This document shows, piece by piece, positions 6,121 through 8,901 of a stretch of 8,901 bases of DNA. A program made the translations under genes and the position numbers. The number at the start of each line of letters is the position of its first letter. Position 1 is the stretch's first letter. Where the stretch lies: the NCBI GenBank assembly GCA_030040115.1, contig JASHUH010000211.1, positions 1 to 8,901 of the forward strand, in the 5' to 3' direction. This DNA is from Acidobacteriaceae bacterium (lineage in GTDB: Bacteria > Acidobacteriota > Terriglobia > Terriglobales > Acidobacteriaceae). Under the pieces are notes generated by a model that was not told where the DNA came from, did no database searches, and saw only the letters and a program-made list of their open reading frames with translations.

Positions 6121-8302
6121 ACTCCGCGTGCGAATAGGCGCTCGCCGGCACCTCGGCCAGCGGCATATCCGGCCCCTCCCACATGAGGCGCGGCGCGCCG
6201 GCGCTCATAGTGTTCAGCCCCTCGACGTGAATCGTGTGCAGACCAGCGCGGAGTCCGATTGAACCCGAATCAAAGCGCAGCGCGTTGCCGGGCGACCCGC
6301 AAACCTGCGCAAAGGGTGGTCCCGTTTGGACCAACTCGATGCCGTCAACCGCCAGGCGCGCTCCATCCCGGTCGATGAGGTCGAACGTGTAACCCCCGTC
6401 CTCGGGAACCTGAAGGTATCCGTCCCAAGTCGTTGCATACTTCGTAAAGCCCCCGGCGTTGGCCTGTAAATTGGGCGAAGCGCCCGTTGAAACGGGTTTG
6501 AGAGGGGTGAAATCGGGCAGTTCCGGCCAGGCGCCGGCGTAGATTTTCCACACCAAGCCCGGCGCGGTGGGTCCGGAGGGGGGCGCGGCGTCGCGCCATT
6601 GCGCCACCACAACCACCCCCTGTTCGGCCCAATCCTGATGGCCGGCTTTATCCGTCACGTGCAGCAACACGCGGAAACTGCCCGCGCCATTGCGGCCGTC
6701 CAACTCTGTTCCCAACGCATCCGAAAAGCGGTGGCGCACCCGCCTGCCATGAGCCTCAGTTCCATCGCCGAAGTACCAGGTGTCATGGGCGCCCGGCGCG
6801 GCTTGCGCGGTAAATGTAACCCGCTTACGCGGCGCCACCACCTGCGGAGCCACAGCGAAGGCCGCGACGAGCGGCGGCGCGGGCGCAAATGCCGGCTGCG
6901 CGGCGCCATCGGAGACCGCGAGCGGAATCTGGGATCCGGAGGTCACCCGTGTCTGCCCGTACTTCACGTTGTCAAAGGTCACATCGCTTATATCGCCGGT
7001 GATGGTGGACTCGGCGAGCGGCGGCTGTCCCAGCGCCCAGATATTCCGAAATGTGATGCCGTGCAGGCTGGGCTGCTCCTGTTCGATTTGCGCCAGCGAA
7101 TACCAGTTATCGAGAAAGAGATTTTCGAAAAGCATGCCCGAGTGATCGCCTTTGGCGCCCTTCGCGCCCCAAAAACCGAGCAGGCCGAAAGTTTGACCGC
7201 ACGCGCCGATGCCGGCGTGGAGAACGTCGGAATTGCGCAGGGTGAAGTTGCGGGAATTGAAGATTTTTTCCGGCCATCCGATGCGGACGATGTTGGAAAT
7301 GCTGGTCGACAACTCGCTGTCTTCCACCAAAATATTGTCCACATCCTTGCCCGGCCGCAGCATGTCGGCCTGCGTGTACCCATCCCAGTTGCCCTCCATG
7401 GCCAAATCCTCGTCGGAGGCGCGAAAGAACGCGTTCCGCACCACCGTGTCGCCGCCGCCCAACCAGTCCATGCCGTCCTGGTTGGCGTTGCCAGGGTTGC
7501 CGCCGATTACGCGAAGGTCGTTATAGCGGAAGCCAAAAGAATCCTTCATCTGAATGGACCAGGTGCGCGAGCGGATGATGCAGGTGAGGCCGTCGATCTC
7601 GACGTTGCGCGCCTGGTTGGCGACAATGCAGTGCCAGTCAGGTTTTTGCATCCAGCCGTCGTCGGCCGCCGGATCCTGCGGGCCCTGGTAAACGATGGTT
7701 CCCCGGCCGAGCACCTTCACGTTCTCGACATTGAAGAGATTCAGGCTGCCAAAAACGTAGCTGCCCGGCTCAAGATAAAGGGTTTCGCCGCTTTGGGGAT
7801 TGAGGCTCTCGCGATGCACGCCGGCGGGGACGATGGTGATGTTGGGACCGCCGGGCGGCAGCGGCGGCGGCGCGCCCGCGAAAATAAACAGCATCCGTGC
7901 GTGATTCAAAAAATCGCCGGGCCGCGCGATGGAAAGCTTGACCGGCCCGGGAAGCCGGAAGCGGATAGTCTGCGGATCGCCGTTGGGGTGGGTAGCGCGC
8001 AATCCCAGCCGCCAGGGCTCGATGTCGACGCCGCGATCCCAAAAGCCCGGAATGGCTGACGTAATCGTGATCTGGGCCGGCCCGGTGAGGTCGAAGTTAA
8101 CGTAGTCGTAATTCGAGGCGGCGTAGGCCACATCCACGCGCTCGCCATTCACCGCTACGGCGAAGTCGCTGGTGCGCATCTCAGTGGGGACTGGCGCAGC
8201 GAGCACCCGCGTGGCGGCGCGAGCGGCGGTCGAAAGAGCGAAGAGAGCGACAAAGAACGAACGAAAACCCGGCAACGAGCCAAATCCCGGCAAGAGAACC
8301 AA
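6119..8302 (-). CDS. Secreted right-handed beta-helix protein (GH28/GH49-like polysaccharidase fold) with PKD and PA14 domains
   Basis: A 727-residue exported protein, probably acting on a polysaccharide outside the cytoplasm. Order of parts: signal peptide (about 1-30, FFVALFALSTAARA), an N-terminal beta-sandwich like that ahead of GH49/GH28-type catalytic domains (about 42-165), a beta-helix (about 170-455, with repeated coils such as NVEIDGLTCII and DVTFDNVKY), a PKD domain (about 480-567, YFGDGTEAHG) and a PA14-like lectin domain (about 583-724, TTWDGYLQVPEDGGYTFDL). NQDGMDW (274-280) and SDEDLAME (296-303) sit where GH28 enzymes have N-x-D and D-D catalytic acids, but I see no equivalent of the HG motif. 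Substrate is unknown. The listed start is TTG, six bases after the upstream stop, with AGGTG further upstream; later TTG codons (residues 4, 10) are alternatives. Coupled translation with the upstream gene is likely. Confidence 0.8.
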   Translation of the reverse strand: MVLLPGFGSLPGFRSFFVALFALSTAARAATRVLAAPVPTEMRTSDFAVAVNGERVDVAYAASNYDYVNFDLTGPAQITITSAIPGFWDRGVDIEPWRLGLRATHPNGDPQTIRFRLPGPVKLSIARPGDFLNHARMLFIFAGAPPPLPPGGPNITIVPAGVHRESLNPQSGETLYLEPGSYVFGSLNLFNVENVKVLGRGTIVYQGPQDPAADDGWMQKPDWHCIVANQARNVEIDGLTCIIRSRTWSIQMKDSFGFRYNDLRVIGGNPGNANQDGMDWLGGGDTVVRNAFFRASDEDLAMEGNWDGYTQADMLRPGKDVDNILVEDSELSTSISNIVRIGWPEKIFNSRNFTLRNSDVLHAGIGACGQTFGLLGFWGAKGAKGDHSGMLFENLFLDNWYSLAQIEQEQPSLHGITFRNIWALGQPPLAESTITGDISDVTFDNVKYGQTRVTSGSQIPLAVSDGAAQPAFAPAPPLVAAFAVAPQVVAPRKRVTFTAQAAPGAHDTWYFGDGTEAHGRRVRHRFSDALGTELDGRNGAGSFRVLLHVTDKAGHQDWAEQGVVVVAQWRDAAPPSGPTAPGLVWKIYAGAWPELPDFTPLKPVSTGASPNLQANAGGFTKYATTWDGYLQVPEDGGYTFDLIDRDGARLAVDGIELVQTGPPFAQVCGSPGNALRFDSGSIGLRAGLHTIHVEGLNTMSAGAPRLMWEGPDMPLAEVPASAYSHAE

Positions 8303-8308
8303 CCGAAA

Positions 8309-8901
8309 TTACTGTAGCACCTGCGATGCCTTGGGCGGCTGAGGCCTGGCGATCGCGCGGTTCACGCGAAAAATCGACGAGGCGCCCGCGCCCAGGGCAA
8401 TCCCCGCCACGACAAAGATCATAGGAAAGCACTCGATTGTATAGCGAGTCTCAGGAGCTTCCACCGTGAAAAGCAGCGCGCTGCGCAGCAGCATGTAAGC
8501 TGCCAGGGGCTGCCAGAAGCGGGGCCGCAGCCACAGTCCGGCCAGAGCCAGCAAGAGGTAGGCCGCATTCAGGCCGCCATAGGCCCAACTGAACTCGGTG
8601 TCGAAGTGGTGGCGCGCGTAGACCCACCAGTCGAGGTCGATATCAAGATTTTCGACGCGCGGCCGCAGCCACATATCGGCGAGCCTGCCCAATGGCAACC
8701 AAAGATAGAAACGCCACGGGTGGGCGGCAATGCGCTCGCGGGCAAGAAGTCGAAAAGCCGCGTCCATCGCCGGGGTGATTTGATTGCCGTTGTCTTCGTA
8801 TCTGGCCGCTAACGCGGTGACTTCCGCGCGCTGGGCCGGCGAGTCGAAAGCCCGGTTGGGCAGATCCGCAACCTCGAAGTTGCCGTCCGGAACATTCCAA
8901 T
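8309..8901 (-). CDS. Probable GT39-type membrane glycosyltransferase, C-terminal part (cut by the window edge)
   Basis: The last 196 residues of a larger protein whose start lies beyond base 8901; the ATG at 8767 is internal, because the frame continues open to the edge. The visible part begins WNVPDGNFEVADLPNRAFDS, then HPWRFYLWLPLGRLADMWLR, and then three hydrophobic segments (around SWAYGGLNAAYLLLALAGL, LAAYMLLRSALLF and FPMIFVVAGIALGAG). APETRYTIECFPMI resembles the 'EPRY...P' end of dolichyl-phosphate-mannose-type (GT39/ArnT-like) transferases, which move sugars from a lipid carrier to proteins or lipids at the membrane. The catalytic N-terminal loop is outside the window, so this is a family-style call. 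It ends six bases before the secreted beta-helix gene, suggesting an operon concerned with surface carbohydrate. Confidence 0.6.
   Translation of the reverse strand, partial: WNVPDGNFEVADLPNRAFDSPAQRAEVTALAARYEDNGNQITPAMDAAFRLLARERIAAHPWRFYLWLPLGRLADMWLRPRVENLDIDLDWWVYARHHFDTEFSWAYGGLNAAYLLLALAGLWLRPRFWQPLAAYMLLRSALLFTVEAPETRYTIECFPMIFVVAGIALGAGASSIFRVNRAIARPQPPKASQVLQ

Noticed and set aside
5772..6182. Minus-strand frame opposite the small cysteine-rich gene
   Set aside because: It is glycine- and arginine-rich with no motif, and it overlaps the end of the beta-helix gene out of frame.
6599..8059. Long open frame on the plus strand (486 codons) opposite the beta-helix gene
   Set aside because: It contains no recognisable domain. 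The opposite strand has a signal peptide and a coherent beta-helix/PKD/PA14 order, and high GC makes long antisense frames common.

Overview
The window is GC-rich bacterial chromosome with short intergenic gaps. The mix of genes suggests an Acidobacteriota-like soil or sediment bacterium: a GluRS gene beside a GlnRS gene, small membrane proteins of unknown function, a small CxxC protein, and a secreted beta-helix protein with PKD and PA14 domains. The lineage is inferred from gene style only; there is no rRNA or marker gene to settle it.

Layout. (1) Positions 1-432 hold a decayed, internally deleted IS21-family insertion sequence on the minus strand: the C-terminal part of the istA transposase, broken by a frameshift, plus a terminal-repeat-like end. 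(2) Positions 500-741 hold three tRNA-type sequences in tandem on the plus strand. The first (CAT) is degenerate, the second is a clean tRNA-Met(CAT), and the third reads as tRNA-Ile(TAT) with an odd D-arm. (3) Positions 837-1184 encode a small two-helix membrane protein. (4) Positions 1249-5716 form a plus-strand block: gltX (GluRS), a HI1419/HI1420-type toxin-antitoxin pair with its own promoter, a stranded second copy of the gltX 3' end, glnS (GlnRS), and a small one-helix membrane protein. (5) Positions 5856-6047 encode a small cysteine-rich protein. (6) Positions 6119-8901 are minus strand: the C-terminal part of a probable GT39-type membrane glycosyltransferase, which runs off the right edge, followed 6 bases later by a secreted 727-residue beta-helix/PKD/PA14 protein.

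How it fits together. GluRS and GlnRS charge tRNA-Glu and tRNA-Gln, so with a dedicated GlnRS present this GluRS is expected to be the discriminating kind. The most interesting structure is between them. The last 32 codons of gltX occur a second time, just upstream of glnS, and the toxin-antitoxin genes lie between the two copies. This looks like an islet placed in the 3' end of gltX that left the gene a replacement tail and stranded the former one. Upstream, the gltX start codon lies in a perfect 15-bp inverted repeat whose loop carries the Shine-Dalgarno sequence, a candidate translational control element. The toxin promoter places the predicted transcript start on the toxin ATG, suggesting a leaderless message.
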